Of a DNA stretch of 64,000 nt, positions 42,929 through 51,822 are shown in pieces. The position numbers were made by a program, and so were the translations under genes. The notes beneath the pieces are model-generated. The model was given only the letters and a program-made list of their open reading frames with translations, had not been told where the DNA came from and did not search any database. Position 1 is the stretch's first letter; every line of letters starts with the position of its first letter. Source of the stretch: Psychrilyobacter piezotolerans. Lineage in GTDB: Bacteria; Fusobacteriota; Fusobacteriia; Fusobacteriales; Fusobacteriaceae. Location of the stretch: the NCBI RefSeq assembly GCF_003391055.1, contig NZ_QUAJ01000005.1, positions 1 through 64,000 on the forward strand, read 5' to 3'.

Positions 42929-43090
42929 ATGAAAAATTATGTATGCGAAATATGCGGATATGTTTATGATCCAAAAGTTGGAGATGTAGAAAATGGAATA
43001 GAAGCAGGAACTAGTTTTGACAGCTTACCTGAAGAATGGATCTGTCCTCCATGTGGAATGGGTAAAGACGTATTCGCAGAAGAGAACTAA
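42929..43090 (+). CDS. Rubredoxin
   Basis: A 53-residue iron protein with the two Cys pairs [10 protein letters not shown] and [10 protein letters not shown], plus [20 protein letters not shown], the usual rubredoxin middle. It carries one electron at a time, most likely to the flavodiiron protein (33401-34621) in oxygen defence. Start ATG follows AAGGCGG. Has its own promoter and terminator. Confidence 0.95.
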   Translation: MKNYVCEICGYVYDPKVGDVENGIEAGTSFDSLPEEWICPPCGMGKDVFAEEN

Positions 43091-43096
43091 AAATTT

Positions 43097-43134
43097 AATC
43101 CCCCCCCGGAATTTCCAGGGGGGATTTTTTTATT
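43097..43134 (+). terminator. Rubredoxin terminator
   Basis: AATCCCCCCCCGG pairs with CCAGGGGGGATT, followed by a T run. Confidence 0.85.
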
Positions 43135-43251
43135 TACTAATTTACTTCTTTAGCTCCTACTTTCGCCTTCTTTATGATCGCATTTAAAATAAATAATTTA
43201 GTATCATTTATTTTAATATTCGCGATATCGGAGAATCAGAAAGAGGAAGTT

Positions 43252-44394
43252 CTATATAGATTCAGAGAGCTCCTTTAAGATCTCGATTGTTTTTAAGATC
43301 TCCTCCATGGTATTCTGGTGGGAAAAACTAAACCTTACCATCCCATCTTCATTGGTTTTAAAATCATTGTGCATCAATGGAGCACAATGGATTCCAGGTC
43401 TTGTGGCTATCCCATATTCATAGGATAAAACTTCGGAAAGATCGCTGGATGGAATTCCTTCTAAATTTATAGTCACAATGGGAGAACGATAAAAAGTAGT
43501 GAAATCCCCGTATATTTTTACCTTTGGCAGATCTTTTATTCCTTCATAAAAAACCTTGGCCAGAGACAGTTCTTTTTCACGGATTGTATCCATCCCTGTG
43601 TTAAAGATATATTTCAAACTGGCATTTAGTCCTGCTATCCCATGGATATTGGGTGTACCGGCTTCTAATTTATCGGGCATAGTTTTGGGATGCTCCTCTG
43701 AAAATGAATGGGAACCGCTCCCTCCTACAAGGTATGGATTCAGGTCTACCTTAGGAGATACATATATTCCTCCTACCCCTGTAGGACCCATGAGCCCCTT
43801 ATGTCCTGTAAAACACAGGATGTCTATATTATTCTTCACTACATCCACAGGAAATACTCCCAGACTCTGTGACCCGTCTACAATAAAGATAAGGTTGTGC
43901 TTATGAGTTGTCTTTCCTATCCTGTCTATATCCACCAGGTTTCCTGTTAAGTTAGAGGCATGAGTGACTATAACTGCCTTGGTATTTTCATTGATATTTT
44001 TTTCTAATTCATCATAGTTTATATTTCCAATCTTATCTGAACCAATAAATTTTACCTTGACCCCATCTTTTTTTAATTTATATATTGGACGGAGTACCGA
44101 GTTATGCTCCAGAGTTGTGGTGATAATTTCATCTCCCTCTGAGAGACCTAACCCCAAGATTGCCATATTCAGAGACATAGTTGAGTTCCCTGTAAATGCT
44201 ATATTCAACGGATCTTCTGCACCTATGAGTTTGGCTAATAATTCCCTTGTTTCATAGAGCACCCTGGATGAACGAAGAGAATATTCGTGTCCTCCCCTGC
44301 TTGGATTCCCAAAACTATTCAGTGCCTCAACCATGGCTTCTCCCACAGCCTTTGGTTTTGGCAGTGTAGTTGCAGCGTTATCAAAATAAATCAT
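43252..44394 (-). CDS. Class V aminotransferase, cysteine desulfurase family
   Basis: A 380-residue PLP enzyme. YFDNAATTLPKPKAVGEAM starts it, the PLP lysine lies in CFTGHKGLMGPTGVGG (about residue 197), and the active cysteine is in RPGIHCAPLMH (about 339). It resembles the desulfurase subfamily often found near selenium genes and could feed sulfur or selenium to SelD, MnmH or FdhD; this link is inference. ATG 44394 is chosen because AAGGTGGGG lies between it and an upstream in-frame ATG. Confidence 0.88.
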   Translation of the reverse strand: MIYFDNAATTLPKPKAVGEAMVEALNSFGNPSRGGHEYSLRSSRVLYETRELLAKLIGAEDPLNIAFTGNSTMSLNMAILGLGLSEGDEIITTTLEHNSVLRPIYKLKKDGVKVKFIGSDKIGNINYDELEKNINENTKAVIVTHASNLTGNLVDIDRIGKTTHKHNLIFIVDGSQSLGVFPVDVVKNNIDILCFTGHKGLMGPTGVGGIYVSPKVDLNPYLVGGSGSHSFSEEHPKTMPDKLEAGTPNIHGIAGLNASLKYIFNTGMDTIREKELSLAKVFYEGIKDLPKVKIYGDFTTFYRSPIVTINLEGIPSSDLSEVLSYEYGIATRPGIHCAPLMHNDFKTNEDGMVRFSFSHQNTMEEILKTIEILKELSESI

Positions 44395-44581
44395 AATTTT
44401 TCCCCACCTTTTCATTTAATTTGTAATTTAGTTTTATTCTATCTTATTTTGATTTAAAGGTACAATATTAATTTAATTTATTTTGCTTAGATATTAAAAT
44501 GAATTTGTTGAATGGTGTGATTCAAGATGATGAAAAAATAAAATTAATGGAATATTTCCTTAAAAAAAACTTAATTCACTA

Positions 44582-44611
44582 TTGACAGGATCTGTCGGTA
44601 TGTTGTAAGAT
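44582..44611 (+). promoter_or_regulatory. Strong promoter with long leader before the peptide ABC operon
   Basis: TTGACA and TAAGAT are 18 bp apart. The transcript would have a leader of more than 400 nt before the first permease gene. Confidence 0.65.
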
Positions 44612-45037
44612 AAGACAAAATTAACTAATAAAATACAATTCAGGAGGAAACATGAAATTTTTTCAATGAAAGTGACAATTGATTAAAACTTCCGGTGGAA
44701 GTCACGAGATCTACTGCAAATGGATAACATGAATAAAACTAGTTTAGATAAATTAATATCTTTCTTTTCCTGTAGTTTTAAAACTGCACCTATTCTTTTT
44801 TCAGCATAGATCATTTTATTTTTAAATAAATTTCAACTTTTTACGAATCAAATCCCAAAGGGATCATATTTTAATGCCACTAGTCATGGGGGCTTTTTTA
44901 GATGAAAAATTATCAATTATAGAGACGGAGGACGCTCCTTTTTTTGTTGTGCTATTTTTTAAAATTATAGATAAATTAAATAATATCAGGAACTAAAAAT
45001 TATTGTAAAACTAAAAAAATATAAGGAGTATAGAACA
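44612..45037 (+). other. Leader of the peptide ABC operon with a mini-ORF
   Basis: A perfect RBS (AGGAGGAAAC) precedes ATG 44652, which encodes only MKFFQ before TGA. Just after it ACTTCCGGTGGAAGT forms a hairpin within GTGAC...GTCAC. Further on GGAG-GACG-CTCC followed by seven T (about 44929-44946) looks like a small terminator. It may be an attenuation leader; I do not recognise a known riboswitch. Confidence 0.4.
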
Positions 45038-45982
45038 ATGATTAGATACATAATGAAAAGGCTATTCATGCTTATACCAGTAATAGCTGTGGTAATGATT
45101 CTATCTTTTTTGATTACCCACATAATGCCTGGGGATCCTGTAAGAATGATGATGGGTGATTTTGCAACGGAAAAACAGGTATCTGCCATGAAACATCACC
45201 TTGGATATGATCGGCCATTTTTTACACAGTTTGGAGAGTGGTTTTCAAGAATAATAAGAGGAGATCTGGGAGAATCCTTATTTTTATATGAAAAAGTTTC
45301 AACGGCTATTTTTTCAAGGCTGGAACCTACATTTATGCTTGCTCTTGTGGGAGAGAGTATAGGACTTTTGATAGGGATACCCCTTGGCGTGATAGCAGCA
45401 GTTAAACATAGAAGCTGGATGGACCAGTCAGCAATAGGGATATCTCTGGCAGGAGTTTCAATACCTAGTTTTTGGCTCTCTATTATGCTTATATATTTAT
45501 TTTCTGTTAGACTTCACTGGTTTCCTGTACAGGGTTATGTTCCTATAGAAGAGTCGGGAATAGGAGTCATAAAATATCTTGTTCTGCCGGGATTAACTCT
45601 TGGATTTATGCAGGGGGGGATAATAGCCAGGATGACAAGGAGTGCAATGTTGGATGTACTCAGACAAGATTACATAAGAACTGCCATGGCAAAGGGAGTA
45701 GCAGAAAAATTTGTGATCATAAGGCACGCTTTAAAAAATGCCATGATACCAGTTGTAACAGTTATAGGATTTAGTCTGGCTGTACTTTTAGGAGGGACAT
45801 GGGTTATAGAAACTGTTTTTAACATACCGGGAACAGGGAGTCTCGCTATTAATTCTATAATGAAGAGGGACTACCCTGTTATACAGGGATGTATGATATT
45901 TATAGCTTTGGTCTATGTAATTATAAATATAATGGTAGATGTGAGTTATGCATTTTTAAATCCAAAGATTAAATATAAATAA
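45038..45982 (+). CDS. Peptide/nickel ABC transporter permease (DppB/NikB type)
   Basis: A 314-residue inner-membrane subunit. The start RYIMKRLFMLIPVIAVVMI, the segment MPGDPVRMMMG and the coupling region RQDYIRTAMAKGVAEKFVII are typical, with six membrane segments. First gene of a five-part ABC operon. RBS ATAAGGAG. The substrate (peptide, nickel or other chelate) cannot be told from permeases. Confidence 0.9.
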   Translation: MIRYIMKRLFMLIPVIAVVMILSFLITHIMPGDPVRMMMGDFATEKQVSAMKHHLGYDRPFFTQFGEWFSRIIRGDLGESLFLYEKVSTAIFSRLEPTFMLALVGESIGLLIGIPLGVIAAVKHRSWMDQSAIGISLAGVSIPSFWLSIMLIYLFSVRLHWFPVQGYVPIEESGIGVIKYLVLPGLTLGFMQGGIIARMTRSAMLDVLRQDYIRTAMAKGVAEKFVIIRHALKNAMIPVVTVIGFSLAVLLGGTWVIETVFNIPGTGSLAINSIMKRDYPVIQGCMIFIALVYVIINIMVDVSYAFLNPKIKYK

Positions 45983-45997
45983 AAAGGAGTGTTAACA

Positions 45998-46837
45998 TTG
46001 GAGAAAGATATAAAACAAATGATTTTAACAGTTAGAAAACATCCTTATATAGCCATAGGAGGAGTAGTAATTGCAGTAGTTTTTTTTATTGCCTTGGCAG
46101 CTCCCCTCCTGACAAAATTTAATCCTTTGGAACTAAACGGAAAGTCTAGACTTCTGCCCCCTTCATTGGTACATCCCATGGGAACCGATCATTTTGGAAG
46201 GGATATTATGAGCCGATTGCTTTATGGGGCAAGGACATCTATGCAGGTTGGGATTTCAGTGGTAATAATCAGTACAATCATAGGGGGATTAATAGGGTTA
46301 GCAGCGGGATATTACAATAAAATAGATAATTTAATCATGAGAATTTTAGATGGATTTATGGCATTTCCAGGAATAATAATTGCCATAATTTTAGCAGCTG
46401 TTTGGGGAGCCGGTAAATTAAATATAATATTGGCACTTTCATTTGCTTATTTTCCTCAGATGGCAAGGGTTGTAAGGGGTTGTGTTCTTACCGGGAAAGA
46501 GTGGGAATGTGTAGAATCTGCCAAATCTTCAGGAGCTAAAGACGGGCATATACTTTTAAAATATATACTGCTTAATTCATTATCACCAATAATAGTACAG
46601 GCTACATTTACTTTTGCCGTAGCAATATTAGATGAGGCAGCTCTGAGTTTTTTAGGGCTGGGAATAGAACCACCTCATCCAAGCTGGGGTGGGATGATTA
46701 CCGAAGGAAGATCTTTCATGGGTGTAGCACCTTGGGGAATGATATTCCCTGGAACAGCAATAATGGTTACTGTTTTGGGACTTAACCTTTTAGGAGACGG
46801 ACTGAGAGACTATTTGGATCCGAGACTCAAGGTGTAG
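45998..46837 (+). CDS. Peptide/nickel ABC transporter permease (DppC/NikC type)
   Basis: A 279-residue permease with an N-terminal membrane segment, PLLTKFNPLEL, HPMGTDHFGRDIMSRLLYGAR (split at HPMGTDHFGRD and IMSRLLYGAR) and the coupling segment near ECVESAKSSGAKDGHIL. Pairs with DppB. TTG 45998 with AAGGAG eight bases upstream is preferred over a GTG at 45989 that overlaps the RBS. Confidence 0.9.
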   Translation: MEKDIKQMILTVRKHPYIAIGGVVIAVVFFIALAAPLLTKFNPLELNGKSRLLPPSLVHPMGTDHFGRDIMSRLLYGARTSMQVGISVVIISTIIGGLIGLAAGYYNKIDNLIMRILDGFMAFPGIIIAIILAAVWGAGKLNIILALSFAYFPQMARVVRGCVLTGKEWECVESAKSSGAKDGHILLKYILLNSLSPIIVQATFTFAVAILDEAALSFLGLGIEPPHPSWGGMITEGRSFMGVAPWGMIFPGTAIMVTVLGLNLLGDGLRDYLDPRLKV

Positions 46838-46882
46838 ATCTATGGAATATCTATAATTTTAGAAAATCAAAAGGAGATAAAT

Positions 46883-47050
46883 GTGAAAGATGAGACTAAA
46901 AGTGTAAATAACGGAAAAAATAAAAATGATACAGAGCTGAAGGACGTTGTCGTCCTTGCAGCAGCGGCATTTTCAATAATAGCTCCCATTGTTATCTGCA
47001 CCATGCTGGGAATAATGGCAGTTTTTATGCTGCTGAATATTTTATTTTAA
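46883..47050 (+). CDS. Small single-pass membrane protein in the ABC operon
   Basis: A 55-residue protein starting at GTG 46883, with AAGGAGA six bases before it. The first 25 residues are charged and rich in Lys and Asn; the rest is hydrophobic (VVVLAAAAFSIIAPIVICTM and beyond), forming one long or two short membrane segments. It lies between the second permease and first ATPase genes on the same strand. Not a family I recognise; it could be an accessory subunit of the transporter. Confidence 0.65.
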   Translation: MKDETKSVNNGKNKNDTELKDVVVLAAAAFSIIAPIVICTMLGIMAVFMLLNILF

Positions 47051-47078
47051 GAAAGTTCGTAGAAATGAAGGGAGAAAA

Positions 47079-48080
47079 ATGGACAAGTTATTGGAGATAA
47101 AAAATTTGAAAACCTATTTTTATAAAAATCAGGAGGTAATACCTGCAGTAGATGACATCAGTTTTTGTGTGAAAAAAGGAGAAACTGTTGCCATAGTGGG
47201 AGAATCAGGAAGCGGAAAGAGTATAACTGCCTTGAGCATATTGGGGTGCATTCCATCTCCTCCAGGAAAGATAGTAGGCGGGGAAATAATATTTGAAGGA
47301 AGCAATTTATTTGAAAAATCAAAAAAAGAAATGAGAAACATTAGAGGCAATGAGATATCTATGATATTCCAAGAACCGATGACATCTTTAAATCCAGTAT
47401 ATACAATTGGCAGACAGCTCAGTGAGGTATTTGAGCTTCATCAGGGAATGAAGAGAAAAGAAGGGATTAAAAAAGCAGTTGAATTACTTAGAATAGTCGG
47501 TATACCTTCTCCAGAAGAAAGGGCAAAACAATACCCACATCAAATGTCTGGGGGGATGAGGCAGAGGGTCATAATAGCAATGGCTTTGGCCTGCAGACCA
47601 AAATTGATAATTGCAGATGAGCCTACAACAGCCTTGGATGTGACTGTACAGGCACAAATTCTTGATCTTATAAAAAATCTGAAAAATGAAATTGGGACTT
47701 CTATGCTTTTAATAACTCACGATTTAGGTGTAGTAGCTGAAATGGCAGAAAAAGTTATAGTTATGTATGCAGGGAAGGTGGTGGAGTCGGCAGGGGTAAA
47801 AGAGATTTTCAAAGATCCTAAGCATCCCTATACCAAAGGACTTCTTTCATCGATGCCATCCTTAAATGGGGGTAATAAAAGATTAAATACAATAGAGGGA
47901 GTTGTCCCAAAACCTACAGAACTTCCCAAAGGATGCCGATTTAGTCCCAGGTGTGAATTTGCAAAAGAAATATGTAAAGATTCAGAACCGCCCCTTTTGA
48001 ATATGGGAGACCGATCTCTGAGCTGCTGGATGGAAGCACAGGAATATATTGAGGAGGTCAACAATGAATACTCTGCTTAA
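47079..48080 (+). CDS. Peptide/nickel ABC transporter ATPase (DppD/OppD type)
   Basis: A 333-residue ATPase. Walker [34 protein letters not shown], signature MSGGMRQR, Walker [17 protein letters not shown], and the C-terminal cysteine-rich oligopeptide/dipeptide transporter tail ([20 protein letters not shown]). Complete in length. Overlaps the start of the next ATPase gene. Confidence 0.92.
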   Translation: MDKLLEIKNLKTYFYKNQEVIPAVDDISFCVKKGETVAIVGESGSGKSITALSILGCIPSPPGKIVGGEIIFEGSNLFEKSKKEMRNIRGNEISMIFQEPMTSLNPVYTIGRQLSEVFELHQGMKRKEGIKKAVELLRIVGIPSPEERAKQYPHQMSGGMRQRVIIAMALACRPKLIIADEPTTALDVTVQAQILDLIKNLKNEIGTSMLLITHDLGVVAEMAEKVIVMYAGKVVESAGVKEIFKDPKHPYTKGLLSSMPSLNGGNKRLNTIEGVVPKPTELPKGCRFSPRCEFAKEICKDSEPPLLNMGDRSLSCWMEAQEYIEEVNNEYSA

Positions 48081-48870
48081 GGTAGAAAATGTTTCTAAAT
48101 GTTTTTTAGCCTCGGAAGGATTATTTTTTAAAACAAATAAAAAAGTGAGAGCACTGGATGGTGTGACTTTTGACATAAAAAAAGGTGAAATTCTTGGGAT
48201 AGTAGGAGAATCCGGATGTGGGAAATCCACTTTAGGAAGGGTTATACTCCGACTTTTAGATGCGGATTCAGGAAAAATTTATTTTGACGGGAAAGAACTT
48301 CTATCCCTTTCAAAAACAGAAATGAGAGATATGAGAAGAGATATGCAGGTAGTGTTTCAGGACCCCTTTGCATCTTTGAATCCCAGAATGAAAGTGGGAG
48401 AACTCATAGGGGAACCTCTCGGGCTCCACGGGATGAAAGATATTCATGAAATAAACAGGAAGGTAGAAGAGATCACCCAGCTAGTTGGACTAGATAAATA
48501 TCATCTAAAAAAATATCCCCATGAATTTTCCGGGGGACAGAGACAGAGGATATGTATTGCCAGAGCCTTGATATTAAAACCAAAGTTGGTCATATGTGAT
48601 GAGGCGGTTTCTGCTTTGGATGTATCTATACAAAGTCAGATAATAAATCTATTGAATGATTTGAAAGATGAACTGGGTCTGACTTATATGTTTATATCTC
48701 ATGATCTTTCAGTTGTAAAACATATAAGCGACAGGGTAGGCGTTATGTATTTAGGGAAAATAGTAGAGGTTACTTCTACAGAAAATATTTTTAATGAACC
48801 CAGGCATCCCTATACCCAAGCCTTAATTTCTGCAATTCCAATTGCCGATCCGGATATAAAGAAAGAATAA
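48064..48870 (+). CDS. Peptide/nickel ABC transporter ATPase (DppF/OppF type), frameshifted near its end
   Basis: A 268-residue ATPase with Walker A VGESGCGKSTLGRVILR, VFQDPFASLNPRMKVG, signature FSGGQRQR and Walker B LVICDEAVSALDVS. ATG 48064 follows GAGGAGGT; an earlier in-frame ATG lacks one. It ends at DPDIKKE, but the usual C-terminal tail continues at once in another frame (48865-49031). The ATPase core is whole, so the shorter protein could still work. Confidence 0.88.
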   Translation: MNTLLKVENVSKCFLASEGLFFKTNKKVRALDGVTFDIKKGEILGIVGESGCGKSTLGRVILRLLDADSGKIYFDGKELLSLSKTEMRDMRRDMQVVFQDPFASLNPRMKVGELIGEPLGLHGMKDIHEINRKVEEITQLVGLDKYHLKKYPHEFSGGQRQRICIARALILKPKLVICDEAVSALDVSIQSQIINLLNDLKDELGLTYMFISHDLSVVKHISDRVGVMYLGKIVEVTSTENIFNEPRHPYTQALISAIPIADPDIKKE

Positions 48871-49031
48871 TATTAAAGGGGGATATGCCCAGCTCTTTAA
48901 ATATTCCTAAAGGGTGCAGATTTCATATGAGATGTATTCATGCTGAAGAAATATGTAAAAAGATAGAACCGGAATTACAAATAAACAAAAAAGATCATTT
49001 CACAGCCTGTCATTTGGCGGATAAATTTTAA
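48865..49031 (+). pseudogene. Out-of-frame C-terminal tail of the DppF-type ATPase
   Basis: In the -1 frame the sequence continues RIILKGDMPSSLNIPKGCRF, then HMRCIHAEEICKKIEPEL and TACHLADKF before a stop at 49029-49031. This is the standard cysteine-bearing tail of the family. A single missing A in the run AAGAAAGAA would explain the shift. Confidence 0.8.
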
Positions 49032-49184
49032 AAATTTAATCTAAAGTTTTTACGATCAGTTATAAATTGATATTTCGCGCTTACAAAGCTCATAATAATA
49101 TTAAGATATAATTCTTATTTAAGGTGTGCACCATGGCGAAAGTTCAGTTACAAATATTAAGAAAAAAATAAATAGGGGGGGAAA

Positions 49185-50804
49185 ATGAAAAACAAAAAAA
49201 TTAAAACAATTTTAAATTTTGTTTTAACAATTATTATTGCTGCAATTTTTGTGGCATGTTCTACAGAAAAAGACGGGGAAAATGAAAAGCAGGACTCGGT
49301 TAAAAACAACAAATTTGGCGGGACCATAGTGGTGGCACAGAAAATGACACCTCCTCATCTTGACAGCGATAAATCTACGGATTGGGCAATATCTTCAATA
49401 ATGAATCATATTTATGAAGGTCTATTTGAATTTGATGCAAATTTTGAACCTCAGCCTTATCTAGCTGAGAGCTATGAGATCGAAGAAAATGGTAAAGTTT
49501 ATACAATTAAACTTAGAAGAGGAGTATTATTTCATAATGGAAAGGAGATGACCTCTGAGGATGTAAAATTTTCATTTAACAGATGGTTAAAAAATAATGA
49601 TGCAGGGAATATGATTGCTCCTTATTTTGACAAACTGGAAATAACTGGCCCCTATGAACTGAAATTTGTTTTTAAGAGAGCTTATGCTCCCTTCATCAGT
49701 ATTTTAGGATCCCATGTTTCAAATCAAAAACTTGTTATAAGACCAAAGGAACTTATAGAAAAATACGGTGATAATGTAATGAGGGAACACATAGGAACAG
49801 GTCCTTATAAATTTATAAAATGGATTCCGGACCAGGAGGTTAGATTAGAAAAATTTGTGGACTATGTGCCCAGTGATAAACCAGTATCAGGTCTTGCTGG
49901 TAAGAGGATAGCCTACGCAGATAAAATAATAATAAAATCAGTTTCTGAGCAGGCTACGAGAATTGCCGGGGTTCAAACTGGAGAATTTCAGTTTGCTGAA
50001 GAAGTTCCCCAGGATCAATATAAAATACTTGTAGATGATCCCAATGTAGAACCTGTAATAGTTAAACCAGACGGGATGGAAATGCTGATAATAAACTGCG
50101 GTATTCCTCCATTTAATAATATATATGCAAGGAGAGCTCTTGTTGCTGCAATAGACATGGAAGAACTTGGAAGGACAATGATAGGGAATGAAAATTTTTG
50201 GAGTGTAGACGGGTGTATATATCCTAAAGGAACAGTATGGTATGAAGAAAATTCAGGAGCAGGGGTATATAACAACTATGATCTTCAAAAGGCCAAAGAC
50301 CTTTTAAAAAAATCCGGTTATGACGGCACACCTATAGTGATAGTCAGCGGACAGGATAATAAAGTTGAAAAATACGGAGCAATAGCCCTAAAAGAGCAGC
50401 TTGAAAAGGCAGGATTCAATATTAAAATCGAGCTTTTTGACAGACCTACAGTTGTTGAAAGACGTTCGAAGAAAGAAGGCTGGAATTTGCATCTTTCGTA
50501 TTTTTATATGACTTGTCCAGATCCTCAGGTTGAAGGAGCATGGACAGGAACAAATGCATGGATCTCAAACTGGGATGACGATGATTCCCGTGCTATGGAT
50601 AAGATATTTGAGAGGATGATGATAGAAACAGATAAGAAAAAAAGGTTTGAGATAGTCAAAGAATTCTATGATAAAACATGGGAAACACTGCCGTATATAA
50701 AAACTGTTGAATACAGCAGAATGCATATTGCAAACAATTCACTCAAAGGATACGCTAATTTCTGTCAGCCGTTCTTTTGGAATACATGGATAAAGAAAAA
50801 ATAG
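49185..50804 (+). CDS. Peptide/nickel ABC transporter substrate-binding lipoprotein
   Basis: A 539-residue family 5 binding protein. Lipoprotein signal ends at IFVACSTE. Family segments seen: FGGTIVVAQ, YEGLFEFDANFEPQPYLAES, YTIKLRRGVLFHNGKEMTSE, and TGPYKFIKW. It should be anchored in the periplasm and hand its ligand to the permeases encoded just upstream. Strong RBS. A terminator-like hairpin follows at 50814-50850. Confidence 0.9.
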   Translation: MKNKKIKTILNFVLTIIIAAIFVACSTEKDGENEKQDSVKNNKFGGTIVVAQKMTPPHLDSDKSTDWAISSIMNHIYEGLFEFDANFEPQPYLAESYEIEENGKVYTIKLRRGVLFHNGKEMTSEDVKFSFNRWLKNNDAGNMIAPYFDKLEITGPYELKFVFKRAYAPFISILGSHVSNQKLVIRPKELIEKYGDNVMREHIGTGPYKFIKWIPDQEVRLEKFVDYVPSDKPVSGLAGKRIAYADKIIIKSVSEQATRIAGVQTGEFQFAEEVPQDQYKILVDDPNVEPVIVKPDGMEMLIINCGIPPFNNIYARRALVAAIDMEELGRTMIGNENFWSVDGCIYPKGTVWYEENSGAGVYNNYDLQKAKDLLKKSGYDGTPIVIVSGQDNKVEKYGAIALKEQLEKAGFNIKIELFDRPTVVERRSKKEGWNLHLSYFYMTCPDPQVEGAWTGTNAWISNWDDDDSRAMDKIFERMMIETDKKKRFEIVKEFYDKTWETLPYIKTVEYSRMHIANNSLKGYANFCQPFFWNTWIKKK

Positions 50805-50813
50805 AGTTTAATT

Positions 50814-50850
50814 AAAAGGGAACAGCTGATAGAGCAGTTCCCTTAAAATT
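50814..50850 (+). terminator. Hairpin after the binding-protein gene
   Basis: AAGGGAACAGCT pairs with AGCAGTTCCCTT; the T tract after it is weak, so termination may be partial. Confidence 0.6.
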
Positions 50851-50912
50851 TGTTTATTTATTGAAAAAGGTCTGTGCAGGGTCTGTTATTTATTAAAGGA
50901 GAGTTGGTTTTT

Positions 50913-51737
50913 GTGGAAAAAAAACAATATATAGATGCAGTAAAAAAAATGAATTGTGTTTTAGATTTAAAAAGAAAGGTAGTGGGAGTCAGGTTTTTGT
51001 TTACAGAGAAGGAGTTTGAGGAAACTCAGGCAGAAAAAACAAAAGGGAGGATGCCTTACTGCAAAATGATTAACCGTGCAATGGGTGGTGACAAGATCAA
51101 GGTGGATTTTGATAATTTTGGATGTTTTGCTGCAGCCAGAGTTCTTGGGATTGTAGACCTGGATGACTGGTATACTTCGGGACATTACTATGGAAAATGC
51201 GGGCTGTACCAGGATATGCCCACAGCAAAGGAAATTACAGATAGTATTTCAAAATGTAATCATAAGTGCTATGGTATAGAAATCATGCCCCTGGAGGAGT
51301 TTAATATGGAACCACATGTAGTAATTATTGCTACAAATACATTTAATACAATGAGACTTATTCAGGGGCATGCCTATAAATATGGAACCCATACAGGATA
51401 TAAGTTTATAGGTGGTCAGGCCATGTGTGCCGAATGTACAGCACATCCATATGCTACAAACGATATTAATATTTCCCTCCTCTGTGTAGGAACCCGTAGA
51501 AGCGGTTTTAATGAAGATGAGATAGGAATTGGAATACCTCTGAGAAAATTCTTGGAAATGGTGGATGGGCTATGTAAGACAGTTACACCAACGGAACCTA
51601 ATATAAGAAAAAAAGTGATAGAAGAAAAACTGAATGCTCACGGAGTCTCCGATGTTGAAATAATATATAATAAAAATTATGGAGATAATATGCACAAGCA
51701 TGATTTTGCATATTTCAAAAAAAGAGATGAACAATAA
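50913..51737 (+). CDS. DUF169 family protein
   Basis: A 274-residue protein of the DUF169 family (COG2043), whose function is not known. Visible are VVGVRFLFTEKEFE, a Cys (MPYCKMINRAM), GCFAAARVLG, and a Cys/His-rich stretch IGGQAMCAECTAHPYATND. Conserved cysteines suggest a metal site. GTG 50913 with AAAGGAGAG before it is chosen over GTG 50874. It lies just downstream of the peptide/nickel ABC operon, suggesting a link to its substrate. Confidence 0.8.
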   Translation: MEKKQYIDAVKKMNCVLDLKRKVVGVRFLFTEKEFEETQAEKTKGRMPYCKMINRAMGGDKIKVDFDNFGCFAAARVLGIVDLDDWYTSGHYYGKCGLYQDMPTAKEITDSISKCNHKCYGIEIMPLEEFNMEPHVVIIATNTFNTMRLIQGHAYKYGTHTGYKFIGGQAMCAECTAHPYATNDINISLLCVGTRRSGFNEDEIGIGIPLRKFLEMVDGLCKTVTPTEPNIRKKVIEEKLNAHGVSDVEIIYNKNYGDNMHKHDFAYFKKRDEQ

Positions 51738-51822
51738 AATGTCTATTCGTAGTCACAATTAAAAATAAGAATATAAAGATTAAATTTAAAGTGTAAGAGT
51801 TTAGCACGAAGGGAAGGGAAGT

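Noticed and set aside
44652-44760. Reading TGA as Trp or Sec in the mini-ORF after MKFFQ
   Set aside because: Three TGA codons in about 31 would be needed, no SECIS fits each of them, and other genes here use TGA as stop. Kept only as a leader mini-ORF.
48865-48890. Programmed -1 frameshifting to make full-length DppF
   Set aside because: No X XXY YYZ slippery heptamer and no clear stimulatory hairpin were seen; a single-base deletion or sequencing error is simpler.
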